Source of the DNA: Jiangella aurantiaca
Lineage (GTDB): Bacteria; Actinomycetota; Actinomycetes; Jiangellales; Jiangellaceae
Length of the DNA: 33,509 nucleotides
NCBI RefSeq assembly: GCF_004349105.1
Contig: NZ_SMLB01000065.1
Location: 1-33,509 of the forward strand
Direction of reading: 5' to 3'
In this document: positions 7,740-15,545 of the stretch, piece by piece
Layout: each line of letters begins with the position of its first letter
How positions within the stretch are numbered: position 1 is the stretch's first letter
Notes under the pieces: model-generated
The model's input: only the letters and a program-made list of their open reading frames with translations
Told to the model about the DNA's origin: nothing
The model's database searches: none
Translations under genes and position numbers: made by a program

Positions 7740-8246
7740 TCAGGGCGTGACGGGGACGATCTCGGCCGAATCGACTCGGCCACCGGCCAGCTTCAGCAGG
7801 CCCATGGTGCCGTGCGGCTGCCGGCGCTTGTCCGTCGGCGAACCGGGGTTGAAGACGCGGAGGCCGCCGGACTCCTCGTTCCACGGGATGTGCGAGTGGC
7901 CGAACACCACCAGGTCGGCGTCGGGGAAGCGGGCCCGCAGCCGCGGCAGCCGCCCGGATGCCGGCCCGCTGTCGTGCAGCATCGCGATACGCACGCCGGC
8001 GACGGTGAGCCGCAGCTCCTCCGGTGCGCCCCACGCCGCGACGTCGGCGCCGTCGTTGTTGCCGAGCACGGCGTGGACAGGCGCGAACGCCGCCAGCTCG
8101 TCCAGCACGGACGGTACGCACACGTCGCCGGCGTGCAGGATGAGGTCGACGCCGTCGAGCCGCTCCGCGACCGCCGGCGGGCAGGCCTTCCAGAACCGCG
8201 GGGCATGCGTGTCGGCCAGCACGGCCACCCGCGCGACGTCAGCCAT
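7740..8246 (-). CDS. YfcE-like calcineurin-type metallophosphoesterase
   Basis: This 168-residue phosphodiesterase of the YfcE/MJ0936 group has all metal-binding blocks: D12-T-H14, G40-D41, GNND with Asn63, His91 in the MLHDSG segment, and GHSH (116-119). Such enzymes hydrolyse phosphodiesters with two Mn/Ni-type metals; the physiological substrate is uncertain. The start overlaps the 3' end of the methyltransferase by 8 bp, so the two genes form a translationally coupled operon. The 277 nt between this gene and the exporter stop hold no recognisable gene. Confidence 0.88.
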   Translation of the reverse strand: MADVARVAVLADTHAPRFWKACPPAVAERLDGVDLILHAGDVCVPSVLDELAAFAPVHAVLGNNDGADVAAWGAPEELRLTVAGVRIAMLHDSGPASGRLPRLRARFPDADLVVFGHSHIPWNEESGGLRVFNPGSPTDKRRQPHGTMGLLKLAGGRVDSAEIVPVTP

Positions 8247-8964
8247 CGCTGGCCCGCGCGACGGTGATGATCAGGCGGCTGTCCGGGGCGAACGGCCGGC
8301 GGTCCCACCAGCCATACCGTTCCTCGACGGTGAATCCGGCCGCCGTCAGCAGCGCGTCGAGGGTGCCGGCTGCGGTGAACCGCAGGGTGGCGCGGTCGAC
8401 CCGCAGCGGCGTGCCGTCGCGCGTCCCGGTGGTCTCCGTCAACGTCACCAGACCGTCCACGACCGCTTCGACGTGGTGCCAGACCCGCAGCTCCCGGCCG
8501 GAGTCGTCGACCACGTCCGTGCCGTTCTCCGGGCGCCACGACTCCCACTCGCGCGTGCCGGGGTTCCGGGTCTCGAACGCGAACCGGCCGCCGCCGGCCA
8601 GCGCCCGGCGGATCGCCGCCAGTGACGCCGTCAGGTCGTCGTCGCCCACCAGTTCCTGGAACGCGTTCCCGGTCATGACCGCCAGCTCGAACTCGCCCGC
8701 CGCAGTGAGGTCGGCGGCCCGGCCCTCGACCCACTCGACGTCGGAACGACGGCGGGCGCGGGTCAGCGCGGCGTGGTCGGGATCGAGACCGCACAGCCGG
8801 CCGGTGTGCCCCTCATCGCGGGCACGGCGCAGCAGCCCGCCCGGTCCGCAGCCGACGTCGAGGACGGAGCCGGCGGCCATGACCCGCTCGAGGTAGAAGT
8901 CGTCGCCGGGGCCCCAGGGATTGAGCACCTCGTAGAGCGCCGCCACGTCGTCGTCGGTGTACAC
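8239..8964 (-). CDS. Class I SAM-dependent methyltransferase
   Basis: This 241-residue protein has motif I VLDVGCGPGG (34-43), an acidic motif II region (GRLCGLDPDHAAL), and ELAVMTGNAFQEL in the motif IV position. The C-terminal half has the mixed-strand FAFETRNPGTREW pattern of small-molecule methyltransferases. The acceptor is unknown. The GTG start at 8964 is supported by TAGGCT exactly 6 nt upstream, a leaderless arrangement. It is the first gene of an operon with the metallophosphoesterase and is divergent from the NmrA-like gene. Confidence 0.87.
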   Translation of the reverse strand: MYTDDDVAALYEVLNPWGPGDDFYLERVMAAGSVLDVGCGPGGLLRRARDEGHTGRLCGLDPDHAALTRARRRSDVEWVEGRAADLTAAGEFELAVMTGNAFQELVGDDDLTASLAAIRRALAGGGRFAFETRNPGTREWESWRPENGTDVVDDSGRELRVWHHVEAVVDGLVTLTETTGTRDGTPLRVDRATLRFTAAGTLDALLTAAGFTVEERYGWWDRRPFAPDSRLIITVARASDG

Positions 8965-8970
8965 ACGGCC

Positions 8971-8976
8971 AGCCTA
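8971..8976 (-). promoter_or_regulatory. Leaderless -10 box of the methyltransferase operon
   Basis: TAGGCT on the minus strand is followed by GGCCGT and the GTG start, so the transcript is predicted to begin at the start codon. Confidence 0.55.
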
Positions 8977-9091
8977 GGGCCGCTGACCTGCGCGTCAATC
9001 GAATATGCACGCGATGTGGACGCCGCCGCGATTGCCTCGGGACGTGACCGGGAGACCCGATCCGCGACGACACGAACCGAGGAGTACTGAC

Positions 9092-10042
9092 ATGACCGAG
9101 CAGAAGATCATCGCAGTGGTGGGCGCCACCGGGCAGCAGGGCGGCGGCGTCGCGCGCGCGATCCTCGACGACCCCGAGCGCCGGTTCGCCCTCCGGGCGC
9201 TCACCCGGAATCCCGACTCGCCGACGGCGAAGGACCTGGCCGCCCGCGGTGCGGAGCTCGTCGTCGCCGATCTCGACGACGCGGCGAGCGTGCGGGCTGC
9301 GCTCGACGGCGCCTACGGCGGCTTCTTCGTCACCGCGTTCTGGGAGTACAACTCCGTCGAGCGCGAGCAGCGGCAGGCCCGCACGCTGGCCGACGCCGCC
9401 GCGGCCGCGGGGCTGCGGCACGTGGTCTGGTCGACGCTGCCGGACACCCGCGAACACATCGACCCCGACGACCACCGGGCGCCGACGTTGGGCGGCGGCT
9501 ACAAGGTGCCGCACTTCGACAGCAAGGGCGAGGCCGACGCGTACTTCGCCGAGGCCGGCGTGTCCACGACCTATCTGTCGACGACGTTCTACTTCGACGC
9601 GTTCGCCGACTTCTTCCGGCCCGTCCGCGACGAGGACGGCGTGCTGGCGCTGCGGGTGCCCATGGGCGACAGCAAGCTGCCCGGGATCGCCGCCGAGGAC
9701 ATCGGCCGGACGGCGTTCGGCATCTTCGCCCGCGGTCCTGAGCTGGCCGGGCAGACGGTGAGCATCTCCGGCGAGAACCTCACCGGCGCGGAGTACGCGG
9801 CGGCGTTCAGCAAGGAGCTCGGCGTCCCGGTCGAGTATCGGCCGATGAGCCTGGACGAGGTGCGCGCACTGCCGATGCCTGGTGCCGACGACATCGCGAA
9901 CATGTTCTTCTTCTACGCCGAGCACGAGGACGCCTTCGCCGGCGCGCGCGTGCCGGAGCGGGTCCGCGAGCTCAACCCGCAGCTGCAGGACTTCGCGACC
10001 TGGCTGGCGGGCCACCGCGACGCGTTCGCGGACCTCGTCTGA
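9092..10042 (+). CDS. NmrA-family NAD(P)-binding protein
   Basis: This 316-residue atypical short-chain dehydrogenase has the N-terminal motif VVGATGQQGG (9-18), diagnostic of NmrA/HSCARG-like proteins, then LTRNPDSPTAKDLAARGAELVVADLDD, which contains the NADP-contact arginine. The catalytic YxxxK of true reductases is not in its usual place, so it may be a redox sensor that reads NADP(H) ratio. The ATG at 9092 has GAGGAG about 7 nt before it; the frame is open to 9005 but that part is not conserved. It is divergent from the methyltransferase operon and followed by a hairpin. Confidence 0.87.
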   Translation: MTEQKIIAVVGATGQQGGGVARAILDDPERRFALRALTRNPDSPTAKDLAARGAELVVADLDDAASVRAALDGAYGGFFVTAFWEYNSVEREQRQARTLADAAAAAGLRHVVWSTLPDTREHIDPDDHRAPTLGGGYKVPHFDSKGEADAYFAEAGVSTTYLSTTFYFDAFADFFRPVRDEDGVLALRVPMGDSKLPGIAAEDIGRTAFGIFARGPELAGQTVSISGENLTGAEYAAAFSKELGVPVEYRPMSLDEVRALPMPGADDIANMFFFYAEHEDAFAGARVPERVRELNPQLQDFATWLAGHRDAFADLV

Positions 10043-10061
10043 CGGGAATAGCGCCTCACGG

Positions 10062-10091
10062 CCGGTCGTTGCCCCCATGGGCGGCGACCGG
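10062..10091 (+). terminator. Hairpin between the NmrA gene and the SARP gene
   Basis: CCGGTCGTTGCC (10062-10073) and GGCGGCGACCGG (10080-10091) form a 12-bp stem with two T-G pairs and a 6-nt loop. It ends only a few bases before the GGAGGAGG ribosome site of the SARP gene, so it could terminate the NmrA message or tune entry into the next gene. Confidence 0.5.
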
Positions 10092-10108
10092 ATCCGGAGG
10101 AGGCGCGC

Positions 10109-11899
10109 GTGGCGGACGAGCCGCGGTTCGAGGTGCTCGGGCCGGTGCGTGCCTGGCGCGGTGACCACGAGCTCCCGCTCGGCTCGCCGCAGCAGCGGGC
10201 GTTGCTGGCGTTCCTGCTGCTCCAGGACGGCGCGCCGGTGACGGTGGGGCAGCTGACGGCCGCGCTCTGGGACGACGAACCGCCGCCGGCCGCGCTCGGC
10301 ATCGTCCGGTCGTACGTGTCGCGGCTGCGCCGGGTACTGGGGGCGTCGGTCGTCGAGTCGGTCGCCGGTGGCTACGCGGTCCGCCCGGGGCCGGCCGACC
10401 TGCGCCAGTTCGAGCGGCTGCTCGGCGTCGCGCGCACGGCGCAGCGCTCCGGTGACGCCGAGGGGACGGCGACGGCGGTGCGCTCGGCGCTAAGGCTCTG
10501 GCACGGCACCCCGCTGGCAGGGATCACCGCGGACTTCGCGGAGTTCGAGCGGGTCCGGCTGGCCCAGTTGCGGCTGACGGCGCGCGAGGACCTCGCCGCG
10601 GCCGACATCGCGGCCGGACGGCCTGCTGAGGCCGCCGCCGACCTGACCGAGCTGGTCGCCGAGGAGCCGCTGCGGGAACGGCCGCGCGAGCTGCTCATGC
10701 TGGCGCTCTACCGGTCCGGGCGGCAGGCCGACGCGCTCGCCGTCTTCGCCGACGTCCAGCGCCGGCTCGCCGACGAGCTCGGCCTCTACCCGGGACCGGA
10801 CCTGCGCGAGATGCAGCGGCGGATCCTGGCGGCCGATCCCACGCTGGACGCCCCGGCGGCGCCGCCGGTGCCCGCTCCGGCGGCCGAGGCCGCCGCGTTC
10901 GCCGTCCGGCCCTGCCAGCTTCCGCCCGACCTGCCACGGTTCGCCGGCCGCCGGGACGAGCTCGCCCGGGTGGCCGCCGCACTGACGGCGTCGGGCGCGA
11001 GCGTGCCGGTCGTCGGCATCGAAGGGCTGGCCGGCATCGGCAAGACCGCGTTCGCCGTCCACCTCGGACGGACCCTCCCTGACTTCCCAGACGGTCATGT
11101 CTTCGTCGACCTCGGCGCCTCCGCCGACCCGCTGGCCGAACTGCTGCACGGCATCGGCGTGCCCGCCGCCGAGCTGCCCGAGTCGCCGGGCGAACGGGCG
11201 ACCCTCTGGCGGACGCTCACCAGCGACCGGCGGCTGTTGGTCGTGCTCGACGACGCCGGCGACGGTGAGCAGGTGCGGCCACTGATGCCCGGATCCGGCG
11301 GAGCCGCGGTCGTGATCACGTCGCGGCAGCGCGTCTACGGTGTGCCGGCCGCCCAGTGGCTCACGCTCGGCCCACTTGCCGAGGAGGACGCGCACGCCCT
11401 GCTCGAGTCGCTGGTCGGTGCCGACCGCCTGCGGGCGGAACCGGACGCCGTCCGGGCACTGCTCAGCGGCACCGCCGGCCTGCCGCAGATCGTGCAGGCG
11501 ATCGGCGAGCGGATCGCGTCGCGGCCGGGCTGGAGCATGGCCGACGCGGTGCGCCGGCTGGGGCCGCCGGGGCCCGGCGCGCCGGTGCGGCCGCCGGAGT
11601 GCGCCACCATCGAGGCGCCGTACCAGTCGATGCTGGCGCGGCTGGCGCCGGAGCAAGGTCGGGCGTTCCTGCTGCTCGCGGTGGCGGACCTGGCCGAGGT
11701 CTCGGCGGCGACGGCGGCCGACGTGCTGGACCTGCCGCCCGGCGCCGCCGCCGCGCTGCTGGAGTCGCTGGTCGACCAGCACCTGCTGGCGCCGACCGGG
11801 CCGCAGACCTACGCGTTCCCGTACCCGCTACGCGTCTTCGCCCGGGGACGCGCGCTGACGGCCGATCGCGATCCCGACTTAATTGGGGCAATCGCCTAA
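10109..11899 (+). CDS. SARP-type regulator with BTAD and NB-ARC ATPase domains, lacking TPR repeats
   Basis: This 596-residue protein starts at a GTG with GGAGGAGG close upstream. Residues 6-92 are the OmpR-like winged helix (FEVLGPVRAW, QLTAALWDDEPP, VRSYVSRLRRVLG). Residues about 98-245 are the BTAD (LRQFERLL through ELGLYPGPDLREMQRRIL). An NB-ARC ATPase follows, with Walker A GLAGIGKT (306-313), Walker B RLLVVLDDA and sensor VVITSR. AfsR-type proteins continue with TPRs to nearly 1000 residues; this one ends after the winged-helix region of the NB-ARC module, so it is a short form or is truncated. It probably activates nearby genes, and the secreted M14 pair follows directly. Confidence 0.88.
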   Translation: MADEPRFEVLGPVRAWRGDHELPLGSPQQRALLAFLLLQDGAPVTVGQLTAALWDDEPPPAALGIVRSYVSRLRRVLGASVVESVAGGYAVRPGPADLRQFERLLGVARTAQRSGDAEGTATAVRSALRLWHGTPLAGITADFAEFERVRLAQLRLTAREDLAAADIAAGRPAEAAADLTELVAEEPLRERPRELLMLALYRSGRQADALAVFADVQRRLADELGLYPGPDLREMQRRILAADPTLDAPAAPPVPAPAAEAAAFAVRPCQLPPDLPRFAGRRDELARVAAALTASGASVPVVGIEGLAGIGKTAFAVHLGRTLPDFPDGHVFVDLGASADPLAELLHGIGVPAAELPESPGERATLWRTLTSDRRLLVVLDDAGDGEQVRPLMPGSGGAAVVITSRQRVYGVPAAQWLTLGPLAEEDAHALLESLVGADRLRAEPDAVRALLSGTAGLPQIVQAIGERIASRPGWSMADAVRRLGPPGPGAPVRPPECATIEAPYQSMLARLAPEQGRAFLLLAVADLAEVSAATAADVLDLPPGAAAALLESLVDQHLLAPTGPQTYAFPYPLRVFARGRALTADRDPDLIGAIA

Positions 11900-11922
11900 T
11901 TGCCGGCCGTGCCCTTTTGGTC

Positions 11923-11938
11923 TGTGACGTCGATCACG
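11923..11938. promoter_or_regulatory. CRP-type box upstream of the first carboxypeptidase
   Basis: TGTGACGTCGATCACG matches TGTGA-N6-TCACA at 9 of 10 conserved positions. It lies 33 bp before the ATG at 11971, so it would overlap a core promoter and may repress. The window encodes a Crp-family protein with a CRP-like recognition helix. Confidence 0.5.
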
Positions 11939-11970
11939 AAGGTGCTATGTCACCGACCACAGGAGCCGAC

Positions 11971-13173
11971 ATGCGCCGACGCACGTTCCTCGCTGGAGTC
12001 GCCGGTCTGGGAGTGGGGGCGGCTCTGACCCCCAGCGCTGCCCACGCCGAACCACAGTCCCGGCCGAACGGGCCGTGGCTGCAGCCCGAGCAGACCGTTC
12101 AGAAGGTCGCCCTCACCGCCAACACCGATCTCGGGCCGAAGCTGGCGGCCATCGCCGCACGGTCGAAGGGCCGGATGGCCGTGGAGGTGGCCGGGCAGTC
12201 CGCCACGGGCTGGCCGATCCACCTGGCCCGGTTCGGCGAGCCGGAGGCCGGGAAACTCCCGGTGCTCATCCAGACCCAGATCCACGGCGGCGAGCCGCTG
12301 GGCACCGAGGTGGTGCTCCACCTCATGCAGACGCTCGCGACCAGCTCGCACCCCACGGTCCGGCACGTCCTCGACCGGCTCACCATCTGGTTCATCCCGC
12401 GGCTCAACATGGACGGTGCCGACTTCCGCGACGAGACCGGATTCCTCGTCCAGCGGCGGCAGAACACGCAGACGTGGACGCCGCAGGAGTGGGGTCTCGA
12501 CCCCGCGGCGCCGGCGCCGTGGTACCTGCCGCGGTCGCTGCTCCAGCCGGGCCGCGTGTCCGGCTACGACATCAACCGCGACTTCCACCCGGACCTGACG
12601 TTCCGTCTGAAGCCAGGCGACGAGGCGCTGCTGCCGGGCATGTCCGAGCTGCCGGGGTTCTTCGTCACGCCCGAGGCGCGCACGTCGGCGGCGATCTTCC
12701 AGCGGCTGCAGCCGGAGATCTTCATCGACCACCACCACCGCGGCAGCAACGTCGAGTCCGAGACGGAGAACCAGCTCACGACGCTGCAGGTGATCGGCCT
12801 GGTCACCGAGGGCACGCCGGAGTTCCCGCTCGACCCGGCGGTGCGCGACCTGAGCTTCCAGCTCAATGTGCTGGTCTGGGACGCGCTGCGCTCGATCGGC
12901 GAGTCGCCGTTCGGCGGCATCACGCGCTACCCCGACGTCGAGCTGCCCGGCACCGCGCTCGGCTCGTACGCCCTCAACGGGGCCGGGATCATGCTCTACG
13001 AGACGCGGTCCGCGGCGCAGAAGTCGATGGGCATGCTGATCAAGCAGTCGCTGCTCGGCATGGGGGTGACGCTCGAGGCCCTGGCCAACGGCGAGATCGA
13101 CGCCGTCGACCCCGCCCGCTACTTCGACATCCCGCCGGCCGGGCCGCGTATCGGCAACCCGCGGGACCTGTGA
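11971..13173 (+). CDS. Secreted (Tat) M14-family zinc carboxypeptidase
   Basis: This 400-residue precursor begins MRRRTFLAGVAG, a twin-arginine signal, with a likely AHA cleavage near residue 26. The M14 metal site is H105-G-G-E108 (QTQIHGGEPLGTE), with the second zinc histidine in FIDHHHRG (254-256). INRDF (Asn202-Arg203) fits the carboxylate-binding pair and Glu344 (MLYETRS) fits the catalytic base. The ATG at 11971 is chosen for its AGGAG site and signal peptide; an upstream ATG at 11947 is in frame but poorer. Tat export implies folding with metal in the cytoplasm. It is the first gene of a two-gene operon and has a CRP-type box upstream. Confidence 0.88.
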   Translation: MRRRTFLAGVAGLGVGAALTPSAAHAEPQSRPNGPWLQPEQTVQKVALTANTDLGPKLAAIAARSKGRMAVEVAGQSATGWPIHLARFGEPEAGKLPVLIQTQIHGGEPLGTEVVLHLMQTLATSSHPTVRHVLDRLTIWFIPRLNMDGADFRDETGFLVQRRQNTQTWTPQEWGLDPAAPAPWYLPRSLLQPGRVSGYDINRDFHPDLTFRLKPGDEALLPGMSELPGFFVTPEARTSAAIFQRLQPEIFIDHHHRGSNVESETENQLTTLQVIGLVTEGTPEFPLDPAVRDLSFQLNVLVWDALRSIGESPFGGITRYPDVELPGTALGSYALNGAGIMLYETRSAAQKSMGMLIKQSLLGMGVTLEALANGEIDAVDPARYFDIPPAGPRIGNPRDL

Positions 13174-13185
13174 GAGGAGACCTCC

Positions 13186-14217
13186 ATGCGCAGACTCGTC
13201 AGCGGGCTCGCCGGCGTCGGCATGCTCGCCACCCTCCTGACCGGCGCCGCGACGGCGGCGTCGGAACCGGCGCACGTGCCCGGCGGGCCCTGCCTGCAGC
13301 CGGATCAGAACGTCAGCCTGTCCAGCGTGGCCGGCTACGCCGACGTCATCCGCGAGCTGGACCGGATCGAGCGGACCAGCAAGGGCCTGGTCAGCGTCGC
13401 GTCGGCCGGCACCTCCGGCGAGGGGCGCGAGCTGTACTACGCCACCGTCGGCACCGGCCCGACGACGTTCTGGCTGCAGGCGCGCATCCACGGCAACGAG
13501 CTGCACAGCACCGAGGCCGTCCTCCAGATCCTCGACTACCTGGCCAGCGGCGCCCCCGACGCCCGATCGATCCGCGAGAACCTCACCGTCGTCGTCATCC
13601 CGATGTACAACCCCGACGGCGCCGAGGCGAACATCCGGCAGAGCACCACGCCGAACCGGATCGACCTCAACCGCGACTGGGAGAACTTCGCCCAGCCCGA
13701 GACCGTCGCGTTCTGGAAGCTGTGGCGCGACGTCGCGCCTGAGCTGGCGCTGGACCTGCACCACATGGGCCAGGCACCGGTCGTCGAGGGCACGAACGAC
13801 CTCAACCAGTTCCAGATCGGCGCCCGTTCCATCGACCCCAGCCGGATGACCGCCGAGCAGTGGCTGACCAACCGGCAGATGGCGATGGCGAGCGTCGACG
13901 CGCTGGAGCGGTACGGGCTGGCGAACGTCGCGCACTACCCGCTGATCGACATCACCAACGCCGGGCTCAGCCGGATGCTCATGGGCGGCACCGCGCCGGC
14001 CGGTGAGCAGCCGGTCCTGCAGAGCCCGACCAAGGGCGCGATCTTCTACGAGGTCCGCTCCGTGGGACAGAAGAGCAACGGGCAGCTGGAGAACCTCTTC
14101 CGCATCCCGACGATGGCAGTGCTGCGGGCCGCTGCCGACGGGTCACTGGCCGCGCAGGACGTGTCTGGGTACGAGGACCTGCCGTTCGCCAGCCAGGAGC
14201 AGTGCGGCGAGTCCTGA
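13186..14217 (+). CDS. Second secreted M14-family zinc carboxypeptidase
   Basis: This 343-residue protein has a Sec-type signal peptide (MRRLVSGLAGVGMLATLLTG, cleavage near TAA-S). The metal site is H102-G-N-E105, followed by VVIPMYNPDG, DLNRDW (Asn162-Arg163), DLHH (His192-193) and the catalytic FYEVRS with Glu289. The whole motif set is present, so it is predicted to be an active exo-metallopeptidase outside the membrane. AGAGGAG lies just upstream and only 12 nt separate it from the first carboxypeptidase, so they are one operon. The two proteins are similar in plan but diverged, with different export routes (Sec versus Tat). Confidence 0.88.
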   Translation: MRRLVSGLAGVGMLATLLTGAATAASEPAHVPGGPCLQPDQNVSLSSVAGYADVIRELDRIERTSKGLVSVASAGTSGEGRELYYATVGTGPTTFWLQARIHGNELHSTEAVLQILDYLASGAPDARSIRENLTVVVIPMYNPDGAEANIRQSTTPNRIDLNRDWENFAQPETVAFWKLWRDVAPELALDLHHMGQAPVVEGTNDLNQFQIGARSIDPSRMTAEQWLTNRQMAMASVDALERYGLANVAHYPLIDITNAGLSRMLMGGTAPAGEQPVLQSPTKGAIFYEVRSVGQKSNGQLENLFRIPTMAVLRAAADGSLAAQDVSGYEDLPFASQEQCGES

Positions 14218-14228
14218 TCCATCGAACC

Positions 14229-14265
14229 CCGGGGCCGGTCCGTTACGTGCACGGGCCGGCCCCGG
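14229..14265 (+). terminator. Strong terminator hairpin of the carboxypeptidase operon
   Basis: CCGGGGCCGGTCCG (14229-14242) and CGGGCCGGCCCCGG (14252-14265) form a 14-bp stem with one T-G pair and a 9-nt loop, starting 11 nt after the stop codon. Confidence 0.75.
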
Positions 14266-14365
14266 CTCACGGGTGTGTCTCCACAGGCCGGTCGATTCGG
14301 CGGAGTCGTCCACATATCGCCGATCGGGCCTACCGGAGGTCGCTGGGCTCGCTGAGGGTGGTCGT

Positions 14366-15433
14366 ATGTCCGCCCGGCTGCGCATCCTCCCGCCCGACGT
14401 GGCCGAGCTCATCGACCGGTGCTTCGGTGTGGTCGACATCGCCGCCGCCGCATGGGCCGGCATCGACGAGAGCAGGCTGCGACGGCTGGCAGCCGCTGGG
14501 CTGCTGGTCCGGCTCGCACCCGGCTGCTACGGCTCGGCCGCCGTCCTGGCCGCCGCATCGTCGTGGACGAAGCATCGGCTCCGATCGAGGGCCTTCGCCT
14601 TGTACAGCGGCGATTCGACGTTCCTGACCGGCTGGTCCTCGGTCGTGGTCTGGGAGCTGCCGACGGTCGGCCCGGCACCGCGGCGTGTCACCGCGATCCG
14701 GTCGAGCGATACCCGCCACAAGCTCCAGCAAGGCGTATACGGCGACATCAGGATCGTCTCGGTCCCGCAGGGCCAGGCGCGACGGGTGCAGGGCGTCGGT
14801 GTCATGAGTCCGGGCTGGGCTGTCGCCGACGCCGCCCGGTCGGGCCCGGTGCTGCCGGCGCTCGTCGCCGCCGATGCCGCGGCGGCAGCCGGTCACGATC
14901 TGCGTGCAGGAGTCGTCGCCATGGCCGGATGGCCGGGAGTCGGGCGGGCGCGGTGGGTGGCCGAGCACGCCGACCCCCGGGCGGAGTCGCCGCTGGAGAC
15001 GCTCGGGCGGTTCACGTGTCTGCAGTTCGACCTGCCGCTGCCGGTGTGCAACGCCTGGGTCGGCGAGGGTGAGCCTGAGTACCGGGTCGACGGTCTGTGG
15101 CCGTTCCACGGGGTGGTGTTCGAGGCCGATGGTGCGCTGAAGTATGACAATCGTCCCGACGCGTCCCGGATCGTGGCGCGGCAGGGCGAGCGCGAGTGGC
15201 GGCTGCGGCGTCTGGGCCTTGACGTCGTCCGGTTCGGGTGGGATCTCGCCTGGCGGAACCGGGAGGAGCTGGCGGCGCGGTTCGCCGGACTGCTGCGCGA
15301 GCACGCCGGGCGCGAGCGGCCGGTGCGCTGGTGGAAGCACGTACCAGGCACCGGCGCCGTCGATCCCGAGCCGGCGGACTGGCCGTCGCCGAGTCCGAGC
15401 GGCATCGTCCTCCCGGCCGGCTGGGACCAGTGA
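14366..15433 (+). CDS. AbiEi-like winged-helix protein with C-terminal endonuclease-like fold
   Basis: This 355-residue protein is of a kind common in actinobacteria and often labelled as an AbiEi-family antitoxin-domain protein. Residues about 15-60 form a winged helix (VVDIAAAAWAGIDESRLRRLAAAGLL, then LAPGCYG). The C-terminal part (about 205-310) has a PD-(D/E)xK-like set: Glu211 in SPLETLGRF, Asp242 in YRVDGLW, and E253-A-D255 with Lys259, then a DUF559/Vsr-like REWRLRRLGLDVVRF helix-strand. It could be a nuclease rather than a true antitoxin; no partner AbiEii toxin is adjacent. The ATG has GAGGGTGG upstream. Function is uncertain. Confidence 0.75.
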   Translation: MSARLRILPPDVAELIDRCFGVVDIAAAAWAGIDESRLRRLAAAGLLVRLAPGCYGSAAVLAAASSWTKHRLRSRAFALYSGDSTFLTGWSSVVVWELPTVGPAPRRVTAIRSSDTRHKLQQGVYGDIRIVSVPQGQARRVQGVGVMSPGWAVADAARSGPVLPALVAADAAAAAGHDLRAGVVAMAGWPGVGRARWVAEHADPRAESPLETLGRFTCLQFDLPLPVCNAWVGEGEPEYRVDGLWPFHGVVFEADGALKYDNRPDASRIVARQGEREWRLRRLGLDVVRFGWDLAWRNREELAARFAGLLREHAGRERPVRWWKHVPGTGAVDPEPADWPSPSPSGIVLPAGWDQ

Positions 15434-15507
15434 TCCGCCGCCGTCGATGCCCGCCGAACCGGCGTATGCCCGCGAAACAGGTGCATGGAGTCTCCGACGG
15501 GCCGCTA

Positions 15508-15545
15508 TCCGCCGGATTCACGGGCATCCGGCGGATTCACGGGCA
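15508..15545. repeat. 19-bp tandem duplication at the 3' end of the MFS gene
   Basis: Two adjacent 19-bp units (15508-15526 and 15527-15545) differ at one base and share GGATTCACGGGCA. The second unit contains the stop codon of the MFS gene, so the duplication extends past the coding end. Confidence 0.75.

Noticed and set aside
11950..13935. A 661-codon minus-strand frame opposite the carboxypeptidases
   Set aside because: It has no motifs, and the plus strand carries complete M14 metal and catalytic residues.
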